A DNA stretch of 55,085 nucleotides from DASSBG01 sp965651365 (GCA_965651365.1 CBFGSA010000003.1:1-55085), one strand, 5' to 3'. Shown: positions 37,043 through 46,306, counted from the first letter of the stretch. A program made the numbers and translations. Notes: a model not told the origin generated them from the sequence alone.

Positions 37043-38168
37043 ATGACCGAGACCAATCCAGTACACGCGCAGATCGCCGACCTCAAGGGGCGGGTCGATT
37101 CGCTCAGGGGGTATCTTTGACTACCCGGGCAAGAAAGAGCGCCTGGAAGAGGTAAACCGCGAGCTGGAAAGCCCGGATGTCTGGGATGATCCGCAGCGCG
37201 CCCAGGATCTCGGGCGCGAGCGCGCGCGCCTGGACGAAGTGGTCAGCGGCATCGAGGACATTGGCGCGGCGCTTGATGACGCCGCCGAGTTGCTGGACAT
37301 GGCCGATGCCGACGATGACCAGGCCACGGCCGATGCCGTGACGGCGGATGTTGCCGAGCTGGAAAAGCGAGTTGGCAAGCTGGAGTTCCAGCGCATGTTT
37401 TCCGGCGAGATGGACACCAGCAACGCCTTTGTCGACATCCAGGCCGGTGCCGGCGGCACCGAGGCCCAGGACTGGGCCGAGATGCTGCTGCGCATGTACC
37501 TGCGCTGGTGCGAGCATCGCGGCTGGAAAACCGAGCTGCTGGAAGTGTCCGGCGGCGACGTGGCGGGGGTCAAGTCGGCGACCTTCCGGGTCGAGGGCGA
37601 TTATGCCTACGGCTGGCTGAAGACCGAGATCGGCGTGCACCGGCTGGTGCGCAAGAGCCCGTTCGATTCCGACAACCGCCGCCACACCAGCTTCACCTCG
37701 GTGTTCGTGTCGCCGGAGGTCGATGACAGCATCGAAATCGACATCAACCCGGCCGACATCAAGATGGACGTGTACCGCTCGTCCGGTGCCGGTGGCCAGC
37801 ACGTCAACAAGACCGAGTCGGCGGTGCGCCTGCATCACGGCCCGTCCGGTGTGGTGGTGGCCTGCCAGACCGAGCGCAGCCAGCATGCCAACCGCGATCG
37901 TGCGATGAAAATGCTGCAGGCCAAGCTGTACGAGCTGGAAGTACAAAAGCGCAACGCCGAAAAGGAAGCCCTGGAAGCGGGCAAGTCGGACATCGGCTGG
38001 GGCAGCCAGATCCGCAACTACGTGCTGGACCAGTCGCGGATCAAGGACCTGCGCACCGGTGTCGAGCGCAGCGACACCCAGAAAGTGCTCGATGGCGACC
38101 TGGACGGATTCATCGAGGCCAGCCTGAAGTCCGGCCTGGAGGCGGGCGCCAGGCGCGCCGACGCCTGA
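37043..38168 (+). CDS. prfB: Peptide chain release factor 2, read by programmed +1 frameshift
   Basis: RF2 terminates translation at UGA and UAA. Codons 1-25 run from the ATG at 37043 to CTT (37115-37117); an in-frame TGA follows at 37118. Shifting +1 and resuming with GAC at 37119 gives a 374-residue protein, close to the 365 of E. coli. The anticodon-like tripeptide SPF (VRKSPFDSDNRR) and the catalytic GGQ at residues 250-252 (GAGGQHVNKTES) are present. Low RF2 slows reading of the TGA and favours the shift, so synthesis is self-limiting. It is followed by lysS, a common gene order. Confidence 0.97.
37106..37121 (+). promoter_or_regulatory. prfB +1 frameshift site
   Basis: AGGGGGTATCTTTGAC holds, in order, a Shine-Dalgarno-like AGGGGG that pairs with 16S rRNA, the slippery CTT codon, the in-frame TGA, and a C that makes it a weak stop. 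Spacing and sequence are those of the E. coli site. Confidence 0.96.
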
Positions 38169-38194
38169 GCTCTCACTACGTCAAGAACACGCTG

Positions 38195-39775
38195 ATGCCT
38201 GATCAAACCGAAGCCCATCCTGAAGTCGATACCAACCGCCTGATTGCCGAGCGGCGCGAGAAGCTGCGTGCATTGCGCGGGCAGGGCATTGCCTTTCCCA
38301 ATGATTTTCGCCCCGATGCGCAGGCCGGCAAGCTGCAGGCCGAGTTTGCCGACGTCGAGACCTGGAGCGCCGAGCGCCTGGAAGAGGCTGCGCGCCAGGT
38401 CAAGGTGGCCGGGCGCATCATGCTCAAGCGCGTCCAGGGCAAGGTCAGTTTCGTGCAGTTGCAGGACCGCAGCGGCCGCATCCAGCTTTTCATCCGCAAG
38501 GACGCAATCGGCGAGGATGTGTACAAGGCGTTCAAGGGCTGGGATGTGGGCGATATCGCTGCCGCATCGGGCACCCTGATGCGCACGCGTACCGGCGAGC
38601 TGTCGCTGCGGGTCGAAACGCTGCGACTTTTGAGCAAGTCCTTGCGGCCGCTGCCGGACAAGTTCCACGGCCTGGCTGATGTCGAACAGCGCTACCGCCA
38701 GCGCTACGTGGACCTGATCGTCACCGAGCAGGCGCGCGAGACCTTCAAGCTGCGCTCGCAGATCATCAAGGCACTGCGCGCCTGGCTGGAAGCCGAGCCG
38801 CGCGAGTTCATGGAAGTGGAAACGCCGATGATGCACGTCATCCCCGGCGGCGCCACGGCCCGGCCCTTCGTCACCCATCACAATGCGCTGGACATGCAGC
38901 TTTTCCTGCGTGTGGCGCCGGAGCTGTACCTGAAGCGCCTGGTGGTGGGCGGTTTCGAGCGCATCTACGAGATCAACCGCAATTTCCGCAACGAGGGCGT
39001 GTCAACCCGGCACAATCCCGAGTTCACCATGCTGGAGCTGTACCAGGCTTACGCCAGCTACACCGAGATCATGGACCTGACCGAAGCCATGATTCGTGAT
39101 GCCGCGGCCACGGTACTGGGACACACGACGGTGCCCTGGGAAGGCCACGCCATCGATCTGGGCCAGCCCTTCCGGCGCTGGGCCCTGGCCGAGGCCGTGC
39201 AGCATCACAATCCGGAAATCACCGACCAGGAGCTGCGTGATGTGGCCGCGCTGCACCGCCACTGCGAACGGCTCGGCGTGCCGTACAAGAACGACTACGG
39301 CTGGGGCAAGCTGCTGCTGGAAATTTTCGAGAAAACGGTCGAGGACACGCTGATCCAGCCGACCTTCATCACCCGGTATCCAACCGAGGTCAGCCCGCTG
39401 GCCCGCGCCAACGATGACGATGCGGAAGTGACCGACCGCTTCGAGCTGTTCGTCGGCGGCAAGGAACTGGCCAACGGCTTTTCCGAGCTCAACGATCCGG
39501 AAGATCAGGCTGCGCGCTTCCATGCCCAAGTCGAGGCCAAGGACGCCGGCGACGACGAGGCCATGCATTTTGATTCGGACTATATCCGCGCGCTGGAGTA
39601 CGGCATGCCGCCGACCGGTGGTCTGGGCGTGGGCATCGACCGCCTGGTGATGCTGCTGACCGATTCGGCCTCGATTCGGGATGTGTTGCTGTTTCCGTAT
39701 ATGCGGCCGGAGGCTGCAGGGACTCGGGACTCGGGACTCGGGACTCGGGAAAACGGCGATTCGGGAGATGTTTGA
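38195..39775 (+). CDS. lysS: Lysyl-tRNA synthetase, class II
   Basis: Charges tRNA-Lys. The 526 residues comprise an anticodon-binding OB fold (about 55-170: KVAGRIMLKRVQGKVSFVQLQD) and a class II catalytic core with motif 2 (ERIYEINRNFRNEGVSTRHN) and motif 3 (GLGVGIDRLVMLL). It is about 20 residues longer than E. coli LysS. The extra tail (EAAGTRDSGLGTRENGDSGD) is encoded by a run of GGGACTC heptamers and looks like a fortuitous extension. It lies 26 bp after prfB. No strong ribosome site precedes the ATG at 38195. Confidence 0.97.
   Translation: MPDQTEAHPEVDTNRLIAERREKLRALRGQGIAFPNDFRPDAQAGKLQAEFADVETWSAERLEEAARQVKVAGRIMLKRVQGKVSFVQLQDRSGRIQLFIRKDAIGEDVYKAFKGWDVGDIAAASGTLMRTRTGELSLRVETLRLLSKSLRPLPDKFHGLADVEQRYRQRYVDLIVTEQARETFKLRSQIIKALRAWLEAEPREFMEVETPMMHVIPGGATARPFVTHHNALDMQLFLRVAPELYLKRLVVGGFERIYEINRNFRNEGVSTRHNPEFTMLELYQAYASYTEIMDLTEAMIRDAAATVLGHTTVPWEGHAIDLGQPFRRWALAEAVQHHNPEITDQELRDVAALHRHCERLGVPYKNDYGWGKLLLEIFEKTVEDTLIQPTFITRYPTEVSPLARANDDDAEVTDRFELFVGGKELANGFSELNDPEDQAARFHAQVEAKDAGDDEAMHFDSDYIRALEYGMPPTGGLGVGIDRLVMLLTDSASIRDVLLFPYMRPEAAGTRDSGLGTRENGDSGDV
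39719..39749. repeat. Heptamer repeat inside the 3' end of lysS
   Basis: Four perfect GGGACTC units plus GGG sit at the end of the lysS coding frame, encoding the GTRDSGLGTR part of its C-terminal tail. The period equals that of the intergenic blocks elsewhere in the window. Confidence 0.85.
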
Positions 39776-39820
39776 GATGTTGTATTGCATTAGCGTGCGG
39801 CCGTTCAAGGCGGTGCTGCC

Positions 39821-40087
39821 GTGAGCCGGGTGGAGCAGATTCGCGCCTGCCTGGAGCGCGCCTTGCACCCCCTGGCGCTGGAAGTGATCGACGAAAGCCA
39901 CAAGCATGTCGGCCATCCTGGCGCGCGTGACGGCCGTGGCCATTTTCGTGTCCGGGTCGTCAGTAATGCCTTTCAGGGCAAGGCACCCTTGCAGCGCCAC
40001 CGCATGGTATACGATGCGGTGGGAGCGATGATGCAAACCGATATTCACGCGCTCAGCGTGGAAGCAAAAACCGAGGAGGAAGCATGA
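39821..40087 (+). CDS. BolA-family protein
   Basis: An 88-residue protein of the BolA/IbaG family, which pairs with monothiol glutaredoxins in iron-sulfur and iron signalling. The characteristic SHKHVGHPGARDGRGHFRVRVVS and LQRHRMVYDAVG (helix-turn-helix-like) segments are present. The conserved histidine of HRMVYDAV is a likely cluster ligand. Translation starts at a GTG (39821), 45 bp after lysS. The stop overlaps the start of the next gene as ATGA. Confidence 0.93.
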   Translation: MSRVEQIRACLERALHPLALEVIDESHKHVGHPGARDGRGHFRVRVVSNAFQGKAPLQRHRMVYDAVGAMMQTDIHALSVEAKTEEEA

Positions 40088-41217
40088 GTATCCGCATTCG
40101 CGTCCCGGGAGCCTGGGCGGCAGAAGCGTTCGAGCCGAAAAGTATCACCGCGAGGCCCGGTTTTTTGACGATTCGCAGGCGCATAGTGGGGCTATGGGAC
40201 AAGAATCGGCGGAAAACCGGGTCCGGCGGTGGGGCTTTGCAGGCCGGACGGCTTCTGCTGCCCAGGCTCCTGGCGGTGGCCAGCCTGACGGCCTTGCTGG
40301 CGGCCTGTGGCGCCGGTTCATCCGCGGGCGGCGCGGCCGGATCCGATTCCGGCAAGATCATCCATTTGCAGGGCAACGGCGCTGTGGCGGCCACCGTCAA
40401 TGGCACCAAGATCCCCGCGGCCCTGCTGGATGCCTTTGCCGCCAAGCATGGACTCGACATCAAGCAACCCGAGCAGCGCAAGGAAGCCCTGGACAATCTG
40501 GTTCAGTACGTCCTGGTCGCGCAGCAGGCCGACAAGCTGAAAATGCGCCAGCAGCCGGACCTGGCGGCAATGGCCGAGTCCGAACGGCTGCAAGGCGTCG
40601 CCAATGCGGTGCTGGCAGCGTATGACCGCAGCCATCCGGTGACTGAAAAGATGGTGGCGGACGATTATGCGCGCCAAACCCGCGAGGCGGGCAACAAGAC
40701 CTATCGCTTCACCCAGCTGCTGTTCGACAACAAGGCCGATGCCGACAAGGCCGTGGCCGAGCTGGCTGCAGGCAAGCCATTCAAGGATGTGTATGACCAG
40801 TGGCACGACAAGGCAGCCGACGCCCAGCAGTACAGCGGCGTGTTTCCGCGCCAGTTGCCCGACCCGCTGGCGCATGCCCTGACCGCGCTCAAACCCGGCC
40901 AGACCACACCGCAACCGGTGCAGTCCAAGGTCGGCTGGCACTTGCTGCACCTGGACGGCATCGACGACTTCCAGGCGCCGCCACTGGCCCAGGTCGAGGC
41001 CAAGGTTCGCCGCGGCATGCAGGAAAAGCAGGCCAAGGCCTGGGTGCAGTCGCTCAAGGACGATGCCAGGATCACGGTCAGCCCGCAGTCCGCCACGGCG
41101 CCACTGACCGACGCAAACAGCGCTCCGCCCGGATCGGACAAGAAGGCCGCGCTGTCGCATACGGTCGTGAAGGACAAGGACGCCAAGGCGCCCGCCACCA
41201 GCGGAACCGCGCACTGA
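40084..41217 (+). CDS. Peptidyl-prolyl isomerase-like lipoprotein (SurA/PpiC/EpsD type)
   Basis: A periplasmic foldase-like protein. A lipobox (LTALLAAC, Cys at residue 75 from the first ATG) is followed by a Gly/Ser linker, a SurA_N-like helical region (about 95-200: VNGTKIPAALLDAFAAKHG) and a parvulin-like domain (about 210-310: RFTQLLFDNKADADKAV, GWHLLHLDGI). The ATG at 40084 has a very strong AGGAGG site and overlaps the bolA stop, but puts 57 residues before the signal peptide. A GTG at 40186 would give a more normal lipoprotein leader. The end overlaps the smc start (TGATG). Confidence 0.8.
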   Translation: MSIRIRVPGAWAAEAFEPKSITARPGFLTIRRRIVGLWDKNRRKTGSGGGALQAGRLLLPRLLAVASLTALLAACGAGSSAGGAAGSDSGKIIHLQGNGAVAATVNGTKIPAALLDAFAAKHGLDIKQPEQRKEALDNLVQYVLVAQQADKLKMRQQPDLAAMAESERLQGVANAVLAAYDRSHPVTEKMVADDYARQTREAGNKTYRFTQLLFDNKADADKAVAELAAGKPFKDVYDQWHDKAADAQQYSGVFPRQLPDPLAHALTALKPGQTTPQPVQSKVGWHLLHLDGIDDFQAPPLAQVEAKVRRGMQEKQAKAWVQSLKDDARITVSPQSATAPLTDANSAPPGSDKKAALSHTVVKDKDAKAPATSGTAH

Positions 41218-44200
41218 TGCGACTTGAAACGATCAAGATGGCCGGGTTCAAGTCCTTCGTGGACCCGACCACGCTGCAACTGCCGACCAACCTCAGCGGC
41301 GTGGTGGGTCCGAACGGTTGCGGCAAGTCGAACATCATCGACGCGGTGCGCTGGGTGATGGGCGAGAGCGCCGCCAGCCGCCTGCGCGGCGACTCCCTGA
41401 CCGACGTGATCTTTGCCGGCTCCAGCGCACGCAAGCCGGTTGGCCAGGCCACGGTGGAACTGCTGTTCGACAACAGCGATGGCACCATCGAGGGCGAGTA
41501 CGCGCAGTTCAACCAGATTTCGGTCAAGCGCACGGTCAGCCGCGACGGCACTTCGCAGTATTTTCTCAACGGCAGCCGCTGCCGCCGGCGTGATATCACC
41601 GATCTGTTCCTGGGCACCGGTCTGGGCGCGCGCAGCTACTCGATCATCGAGCAGGGCGTGATTTCCGAGATCGTCGAGGCGCATCCGGACCAGTTGCGCA
41701 ATCATCTGGAAGAGGCGGCGGGTATTTCACGCTACAAGGAGCGCCGCCGCGAAACCGAAAACCGGATTCGCCACACACGTGAAAACATAGATCGGATCAA
41801 TGACATACGCGAGGAAGTTGACAAACAGCTTGAACGTCTGACACGCCAGGCCAAGACCGCTGAACGCTGGCAGGCGCTGAAGGAGGAGCTCAACCGCCGC
41901 CAGGGCGAGCTGCACGCCATCCAGTTCCGCCAGGTGCGGCGCGAATTGGCCCGGCACGACGGCGGGCTCAAGGACGCGCAACTGGCCATCGACCGCCAGC
42001 TGGCCGAGCAGCGGCGGGTCGAAGCAGACCTTGAGCAGCAGCGTCAGCAGCGCCAGGAAGCGGCCGAGGCGCTGAACAAGGTGCAGGCGCGCGGCTACCA
42101 GATCGGCGCCGACATCGCGCGCATCGAGCAGCAGATCCGGCATACCGGTGAGCTGCGCGAGCGCCTGCAGAAGGCCGCGTTGGAAGTGGCTGAAAACCAC
42201 AGCGAGCTGTCACGCCAACTGCAGGCCGATCGTGCCGAAGCCGAGCGTCTGGAGCAGAGCGTCCAGCAGGGCGAGCCGGAAACCCGTACCCTGGTCAGCG
42301 CCGAAGAGCAGGCTGCAGCCGCGTTGGAAAAGGCCGAGGAGGCGCTGGCCGAATGGCAGCAGCGCTGGCAGCAGCACAATGAAAGCAGTGCCGAGGCTTC
42401 GCGCGCCGCCGATGTCGAGCGCACCCGGCTGGACTACCTGGATCGCCAACAGGCCGATGTCGGCAAGCGTCATGGCGAGCTCGCCGAGGAAAAGCAGGCC
42501 ACCGACCTGGATGAGCTGGAAGCCCGTGTCGAAACGCTCCAGCAAGAGCACGCCCAGGCCCAGCAGACACTCGAACAACACAACCAGACCCTGGCCGAAC
42601 GCAAGAACCATCAGGACAAGCTGCTCGTTGAGCAGCGCGAGCTGGAAGAGCGTCTGGCCGAGGCGCGTCAGCGCCTGTCAACCGGGCGAGGGCGCCTGTC
42701 CTCGCTGGAGGCCCTGCAAAGTGCAGCGCTGGGACGTGACAACAGCGATGCCGACGAATGGCTGAAATCGCACGGTGTCGATCCCTCGCGCCGCCTCGGC
42801 AGCGCGCTGGACGTCGAGCCGGGCTGGGAGACGGCCGTCGAGACGGTCCTGCATGGCCTGCTCGAAGGCGTGCTGACCGAGCAACCGCTCAAGCATGCCG
42901 ATGCCATCGAGCAAGCCGGGCGTTGTGATCTTGCTCTGCTGGATCCGGCTGCGGACGCCAAAGTCGACGACACATCCCTGCTGGCTGCCCATGTGTCCGG
43001 TCCGGCCAGCGCCATGGCGCTGCTGGCGCGGATTCACTGCGCCGACGATATTGAGCAAGCCCGCGGCATGCTGCCCGCGCTGTCCGAAGGCCACGGCGTG
43101 GTGACCCGCGGCGGCCTGTGGTTCGAGCGCGGCATGCTGCGCATGCTGCGCGCCGCCGATCGTCAGGCGGGCGTGCTGGCGCGCGAGCGTGAAATGCAGG
43201 AACTCGGGGCAGAAATGCAGGCCCTGGCGACCCGGGTTGAGCAGTGGACGGCCGAGCTCGAGGACAAGCGCGCGGCACGTCAAACGGCCGAGCAGGCGCG
43301 CGACGAAATGCAGCAGCAGGCGCACCAGGCACATCGTCGCGTGTCCGAGCTGGCCGGCGAGCTCAATTCGCGCAGCGGACATCTGGAAACGGCCCGAACC
43401 CGGCTGGAAAAGCTGCTGGCCGAGCTGGAGACACTGGCGCCGCGCCGTCACGAGCTGGAACAGCAAAATCGCGAGACGCGGGGACGGCTGGAGGCTGCCG
43501 TTGGGCGCATGCAGGAGTGTGAAAGCGCGCGGCGTACATTGGAACAGGAACGCCGCGGCTTGCTGGAGCAGCGTGAAGAAGCCCGCCTCAACGCGCGTGA
43601 AGCCGCCGAACAACGCCAGCGCCATGCCATCGGCATGGAATCGCGCCGCAGCACGCTCAGCTCCTTGAGCCAGTCACTGGAACGCACGCAAAAGCAGATT
43701 GAGCAGCTGGAAGCGCGACGCCAGGATATCCAGCGCCAGCTTGCCGAGGGCAACGATCCGGTCGCCACTCTGGAGGCCGAGCGCCAGCAGAGTCTGGATC
43801 AGCGTCTGCAGGTGGACCGGGAGCTGGTCAGCGCACGCAAGGCGCTGGATGAAGTCGACGAAAAGCTGCGCGCCGCCGAGGAGCAGCGCAGCGGATTTGA
43901 ACAGCAGGTTGCCGCGCTGCGTGAGGAGCACTCGGAGAAGCGTCTGGCCGAACAGGCGTTGCGAATGCGCAGCGAGCAGCTGGCCGCAACCATCCAGGAA
44001 GCCGGCCTCGATACCGAAGCCTTGCTGGGCGAGCTGCCTGACGATGCCGGTGTCGAAGACTGGCAAAACAGGATCAGTACACTCGGTGAGCGCATCCAGC
44101 GCATGGAACCGGTCAACCTGGCTGCCATCCAGGAGCACGAGGAGCAGGCCGAGCGCAAGCAATATCTCGACGCCCAGATGGACGATTTGACCACGGCGCT

Positions 44201-44720
44201 GGAAACGCTGGAATCGGCCATTCGCAAGATCGACCGGGAAACCCGTTCGCGCTTCAAGGAAACCTTCGACAAGGTCAACATCGGTTTGCAGGCCCTGTTC
44301 CCGCGCCTGTTCGGCGGCGGTCACGCCTATCTGGAGCTGACCGGCGAAGACCTGCTCAGCGCCGGTGTGGCAATCATGGTCAGGCCACCTGGCAAGCGCA
44401 TCAGCAATATCTCGCTGCTGTCCGGTGGCGAGAAGGCCGTCACCGCCGTGGCCCTGGTGTTCGCCATCTTCCAGCTCAACCCGGCACCGTTCTGCATTCT
44501 GGACGAAGTCGACGCACCCATGGACGAAGCCAACGTTGGGCGCTTCACGGACATGGTGATGGAGATGAGCGAGAAGGTGCAGTTCATCGTCGTCACCCAC
44601 AACAAGAGCACCATGGAGGCCGCCGAGCAGTTGTGCGGCGTGACCATGCGCGAACCGGGCGTGTCGCGCCTGGTGATGGTCGACGTGGCCGAAGCGGCCA
44701 AGCTGGCCAGTGCGGCGTGA
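41217..44720 (+). CDS. smc: Chromosome segregation ATPase SMC
   Basis: A 1167-residue SMC that with ScpA/ScpB organises and segregates the chromosome. The N-terminal ATPase head has Walker A GPNGCGKSN at 31-39. Long coiled coils run about 170-500 and 670-1000. They flank a hinge around 510-660 (region after SLEALQSAALGRDNSD). The C-terminal head has the LSGGE signature at 1068-1072 and Walker B FCILDEVDAP with D1096/E1097. The ATG at 41217 overlaps the upstream stop (TGATG); in-frame codons further upstream belong to the overlapping PPIase gene. zipA follows. Confidence 0.96.
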   Translation: MRLETIKMAGFKSFVDPTTLQLPTNLSGVVGPNGCGKSNIIDAVRWVMGESAASRLRGDSLTDVIFAGSSARKPVGQATVELLFDNSDGTIEGEYAQFNQISVKRTVSRDGTSQYFLNGSRCRRRDITDLFLGTGLGARSYSIIEQGVISEIVEAHPDQLRNHLEEAAGISRYKERRRETENRIRHTRENIDRINDIREEVDKQLERLTRQAKTAERWQALKEELNRRQGELHAIQFRQVRRELARHDGGLKDAQLAIDRQLAEQRRVEADLEQQRQQRQEAAEALNKVQARGYQIGADIARIEQQIRHTGELRERLQKAALEVAENHSELSRQLQADRAEAERLEQSVQQGEPETRTLVSAEEQAAAALEKAEEALAEWQQRWQQHNESSAEASRAADVERTRLDYLDRQQADVGKRHGELAEEKQATDLDELEARVETLQQEHAQAQQTLEQHNQTLAERKNHQDKLLVEQRELEERLAEARQRLSTGRGRLSSLEALQSAALGRDNSDADEWLKSHGVDPSRRLGSALDVEPGWETAVETVLHGLLEGVLTEQPLKHADAIEQAGRCDLALLDPAADAKVDDTSLLAAHVSGPASAMALLARIHCADDIEQARGMLPALSEGHGVVTRGGLWFERGMLRMLRAADRQAGVLAREREMQELGAEMQALATRVEQWTAELEDKRAARQTAEQARDEMQQQAHQAHRRVSELAGELNSRSGHLETARTRLEKLLAELETLAPRRHELEQQNRETRGRLEAAVGRMQECESARRTLEQERRGLLEQREEARLNAREAAEQRQRHAIGMESRRSTLSSLSQSLERTQKQIEQLEARRQDIQRQLAEGNDPVATLEAERQQSLDQRLQVDRELVSARKALDEVDEKLRAAEEQRSGFEQQVAALREEHSEKRLAEQALRMRSEQLAATIQEAGLDTEALLGELPDDAGVEDWQNRISTLGERIQRMEPVNLAAIQEHEEQAERKQYLDAQMDDLTTALETLESAIRKIDRETRSRFKETFDKVNIGLQALFPRLFGGGHAYLELTGEDLLSAGVAIMVRPPGKRISNISLLSGGEKAVTAVALVFAIFQLNPAPFCILDEVDAPMDEANVGRFTDMVMEMSEKVQFIVVTHNKSTMEAAEQLCGVTMREPGVSRLVMVDVAEAAKLASAA

Positions 44721-44747
44721 GCGTTTTTGAACAGGAATTTGCACGCT

Positions 44748-44796
44748 CAGGGTGCAGCTGAGCGCAGCGAAGCGCACCGGGTGCATGCGACCCTAC
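44748..44796. repeat. Solo REP-like element related to the 134-bp repeats
   Basis: The block holds GGTGCAGCTGAGCG followed by CAGCGAAGCGCACCGGGTGC and ends in ACCCTAC. It shares the GTGCNGCTGANCG and GAAGCGCACC modules and the inverted ends of the 14898-15282 repeats, and lies between smc and zipA. Confidence 0.65.
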
Positions 44797-44895
44797 CGCC
44801 GTGTGCCCGATATCGCGTATCCTTCGGATTCAATGCCACAGGCGCGATAACCGCTGCACAGCAGATTTTGTCTATTCATCCGAAGGAATACCTGC

Positions 44896-45687
44896 ATGGC
44901 TGCGGAAACCCTGAGCCCGACTGAAATGCGCGTCATCCTGATCATCCTGGGCCTGATCGTGCTGGCCCTGATCTACTGGTTCGGAAAACCGGGCCGACGC
45001 GAACAGGGTCGGCGCAGCGAACGGCCGCCCGGTCGCCGCGTCGAACCCAGGCTTGGCGACAGTGAGACTGCGGAATCCGCTATTGAAGATGGGGCCGGGG
45101 ACGCGACACCCGGCGAGCCTGTGCAGTCGGAACTGAACGTCGATGTGGCGGATGATCGCCCGGCAGCATCGCCGGCACCGCACGCCGCGCGCCGCACCAC
45201 ACCCATGCCGCCATCGAACCGGCCTCTGCCGGGTCGCCGGCCCGATGGAAAGGCGCCCGAGCGCATCGTCAGTCTGATGATCGTCACCCGTGACGATGAC
45301 CAGCGCTTTCACGGCCCGGACATTGTCGTGGCGGCGGAAAAGACCGGACTGGTCTTTGGCGATATGGGCATCTTCCACCGCCTGCTGGAAGGCAAGTCGG
45401 CCCTGGGTCCCGTATTCAGCGCCGCCAACATGGTCGAGCCGGGTAACTTCGACATGAACAGCATCCACGAACTGGAAACGCCGGGACTCAACCTGTTCAT
45501 GACATTGCCGGGACCGATGCCGGCACTGGACGGCTGGGACACCATGCTGCCCACGGCGCGCCGCCTGGCCGAATTGCTGGATGGCCGCGTCGTCGACGAC
45601 CAGCGCAACGCTCTCGGCCGCCAGCGCGTTGCCTACATCCGCGACGAACTGCGCGCCTGGGACCGCAAGCACCAGGCCAGCCTGTAA
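44896..45687 (+). CDS. zipA: Cell division protein ZipA
   Basis: Tethers FtsZ to the inner membrane at the division site. The 263 residues begin with an N-out membrane anchor (MRVILIILGLIVLALIYWFG, about 11-30). A basic stretch and a Pro/Arg-rich flexible linker (about 31-120) follow, then the C-terminal FtsZ-binding domain (about 122-260: RIVSLMIVTRDDDQRFHGPDI, LNLFMTLPGP). The position after smc is the standard gammaproteobacterial order, but the ligA gene that usually follows is absent here. GGAATACC precedes the ATG. Confidence 0.93.
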   Translation: MAAETLSPTEMRVILIILGLIVLALIYWFGKPGRREQGRRSERPPGRRVEPRLGDSETAESAIEDGAGDATPGEPVQSELNVDVADDRPAASPAPHAARRTTPMPPSNRPLPGRRPDGKAPERIVSLMIVTRDDDQRFHGPDIVVAAEKTGLVFGDMGIFHRLLEGKSALGPVFSAANMVEPGNFDMNSIHELETPGLNLFMTLPGPMPALDGWDTMLPTARRLAELLDGRVVDDQRNALGRQRVAYIRDELRAWDRKHQASL

Positions 45688-45710
45688 GCCGAATCGACCG
45701 ATTAGCATTG

Positions 45711-45770
45711 TTGGAGCGGGCCATGCCCGCGATGGAAGAAGTTTTGGTAGGAGCGGGCCATGCCCGCGAT
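45711..45770. repeat. Pair of direct REP-like palindromes
   Basis: GGAGCGGGCCATGCCCGCGAT occurs at 45713-45733 and 45750-45770, in direct orientation. Each folds as a GCGGGC/GCCCGC stem around CAT. A further perfect 8-bp stem (GCTGGCGA/TCGCCAGC, 45808-45827) follows. The region 45688-45852 contains no gene. Confidence 0.85.
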
Positions 45771-45852
45771 CAAGATTTTTCTGCAGCAGCGGGCGATCCG
45801 CGATGACGCTGGCGAGCGGTCGCCAGCAAGCGGGAGCTACCAGAAGCTTTCC

Positions 45853-46053
45853 TTACGCAGCGCGTGCAGCAGGCACCAGTGGTTCGGTTGCAATACCCGT
45901 GAATATCGCCTTCTCGCCATTGGCTGCCGACCGTTCAGCCAGCAGCCGGGCCATGCCAAGCGCCATGTGGGCACGAGTGAACTTGGCTGCGGGGCGCCCG
46001 TCGCGCATCACCAGCCAGCAGCGTTGCCCCGGCTGGATGTAGTAGCTGATCAT
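45853..46053 (-). CDS. Small hypothetical protein, possibly DUF2188-like
   Basis: A 66-residue frame starting MISYYIQPGQRCWLVMRDG, with GGAG 9 nt before the ATG at 46053 (a second ATG at 46059 is too close to the site). The pattern of an aromatic beta-hairpin (CWLVMRDGRPAAKF) followed by an alanine-rich helix (ALGMARLLAERSA) recalls small DUF2188-type proteins, but the match is loose. It is enclosed by REP palindromes on both sides and lies downstream of dnaE2 on the same strand, 310 bp away. It could be non-coding. Confidence 0.5.
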   Translation of the reverse strand: MISYYIQPGQRCWLVMRDGRPAAKFTRAHMALGMARLLAERSAANGEKAIFTGIATEPLVPAARAA

Positions 46054-46233
46054 TGCCATTGTCTCCAAATGCAATTCACTGTGGCTACAGCGTACGCAAT
46101 GGCCGCGCATTGCGGTATCGGTCTGGAACGGAACTTCTTGTAGTCTCTGGCCTACGGAAAGTCTGCTGAACTTCGGCACAGGCACCGTGCTTCAGAAGCT
46201 GTGTGTGGCCGCTGGAATCTTGCCGGGTTCTGC

Positions 46234-46306
46234 ATCGCGGCCATGGGCCGCTCCTACGGGATTGGAGTTTTGCATGTACTTTGCAGGAGCGGCCCATGGC
46301 CGCGAA
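46234..46306. repeat. Inverted pair of REP-like palindromes
   Basis: TCGCGGCCATGGGCCGCTCC (46234-46253) and its inverted partner GGAGCGGCCCATGGCCGCGA (46286-46305) form two hairpins facing each other. The stem is GCGGCC/GGCCGC, versus GCGGGC/GCCCGC in the pair at 45711-45770, so the change is compensated on both sides. No gene is seen in 46054-46363. Confidence 0.85.
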
